A stretch of 15,000 nucleotides of DNA from Owenia fusiformis. Taxonomy: Eukaryota; Annelida; Polychaeta; Sabellida; Oweniidae. The notes beneath the pieces are model-generated. The model was not told the origin of the DNA, searched no databases, and saw only the letters and a program-made list of their open reading frames with translations. Made by a program: the position numbers and the translations under genes. Below, piece by piece: positions 14,363-15,000 of the stretch (positions are counted from its first letter, which is position 1; every line of letters starts with the position of its first letter). Location of the stretch: assembly GCA_903813345.2 (NCBI GenBank), contig CAIIXF020000407.1, positions 1-15,000 of the forward strand, given 5' to 3'.

Positions 14363-14761
14363 CTAAATAGAAAGGAAAATATTATATTATAAAACCGACG
14401 TCTCTGGATCGCTATTGGATCCTTACATTGTTTTTCAAGTTGACTCTGTTTAATTCACACAGTCTCTGTTACAAAGTCATCAAAAATATTAAAGACCCTG
14501 CGACATCAACGGTAGGGGTTCGCGTAGAAAGAAGCTAGCCAAATACAACATGGGGGACAAATTGGAACGAATATTATACAATTCATTGAACAATTTACTT
14601 AGCTAAATCAATAGTGGTTCGCCGGAAAGAAAATTTCTTAAACCAGAATCGAGACGTTTCTCCTTCATATTTATTACATACGCTTGTACATCACATTTGG
14701 ATATGATACCGTAAAAGCCCAAATATTCGCCGACCAAAGGTTTCTTAAAAAATGTCCTCAC
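14363..14761 (-). other. Phase-1 intron
   Basis: A 399-base intron with donor GTGAGG and acceptor CTATTTAG. No repeat is recognised. Confidence 0.6.
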
Positions 14762-14908
14762 CATATCCGGATGCTGTAGAACTGCATGTGCGCGATGCCA
14801 TCCCTTGTGCTACCCCCACTTTTTCTTTACTGACCTGGTCTCCTTCAAGTCTTGTCTCAGAATTTTCCACTCTACTGTCGTCTTCGACATCCTTCATCTG
14901 AGTAGTGC
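14762..14908 (-). CDS. Internal exon, acidic linker upstream of Death domain
   Basis: A 147-nt exon (49 codons). The acceptor TTTTTATTTACAAAAG lies above 14908 and the donor GTGAGG follows 14762, with phase 1/1. The peptide is acidic and polar (KDVEDDSRVENSETRLEG, then a Ser/Thr-rich end), probably a disordered linker in front of the Death domain. A possible internal donor (CAG/GTCAGT near 14834) would change the phase to 0 and break the frame with the next exon, so I prefer 14762. Joining to the Death exon makes an Asp codon. Further 5' exons lie beyond the window. Confidence 0.65.
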
Positions 14909-15000
14909 CTTTTGTAAATAAAAATGTATTTATAAAATTATCCTTCCTAAAATGAAATGTGATTGCGAACCCTTTCGTATTGTTACCTTGCATGGAATAT

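Noticed and set aside
14460-14640. tRNA-like B-box words (GGTTCG) suggesting a SINE
   Set aside because: No matching A box at the right distance and no cloverleaf could be drawn.

Overview
This is a eukaryotic, almost certainly invertebrate-animal window. Coding sequence is split by GT-AG introns, one exon encodes an animal-type Death domain, and the DNA transposons (Tc1/mariner-like, HARBI1-like, hAT-like) and Ty3/Gypsy fragment are of metazoan type. AT-rich non-coding DNA and dense hairpin repeats would fit a lophotrochozoan such as a bivalve mollusc. That assignment is inference.

Layout. 1-1540 (+): truncated, broken Ty3/Gypsy pol with the integrase C-terminus upstream of reverse transcriptase. 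2003-2800 (-): two host exons. 3056-3311: small hAT-like non-autonomous element. 3714-5475: apparently intact Tc1/mariner-superfamily transposon with ~127-bp inverted repeats, TA duplication and a 409-codon transposase, inserted in an older repeat whose uninterrupted paralogue lies at ~7456-7577. 5590-6940: three simple or degenerate repeat blocks. 7026-10457: a cluster of hairpin-forming repeats, with an ~890-bp near-perfect palindrome at 7801-8690, a 3-copy 164-bp tandem array, and two related copies of a short ORF-like segment. 10490-10886 (-): HARBI1-like fragment. 11241-12017: more palindrome-rich repeats. 13509-14908 (-): three host exons, including the Death domain.

All five host exons are on the minus strand. 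Each is bounded by AG/GT, each has a length divisible by 3 (147, 294, 135, 405 and 225 nt), and each uses phase-1 introns on both sides. I read them as parts of one Death-domain signalling gene with transposons packed into a ~10.7-kb intron. Two neighbouring genes remain possible, because I found no exon between 2800 and 13509. The first and last exons are outside the window.

The most unusual part is the 7.0-10.5 kb cluster. Four ~140-170-bp hairpins share layout and edge sequence, yet stem sequences differ from copy to copy while each stem still pairs with itself. Two of them keep an identical 19-nt apical segment. A short ORF-like segment sits between one of these hairpins and a CCCGCTC hairpin in two copies. 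I could not assign this family to a known transposon type.
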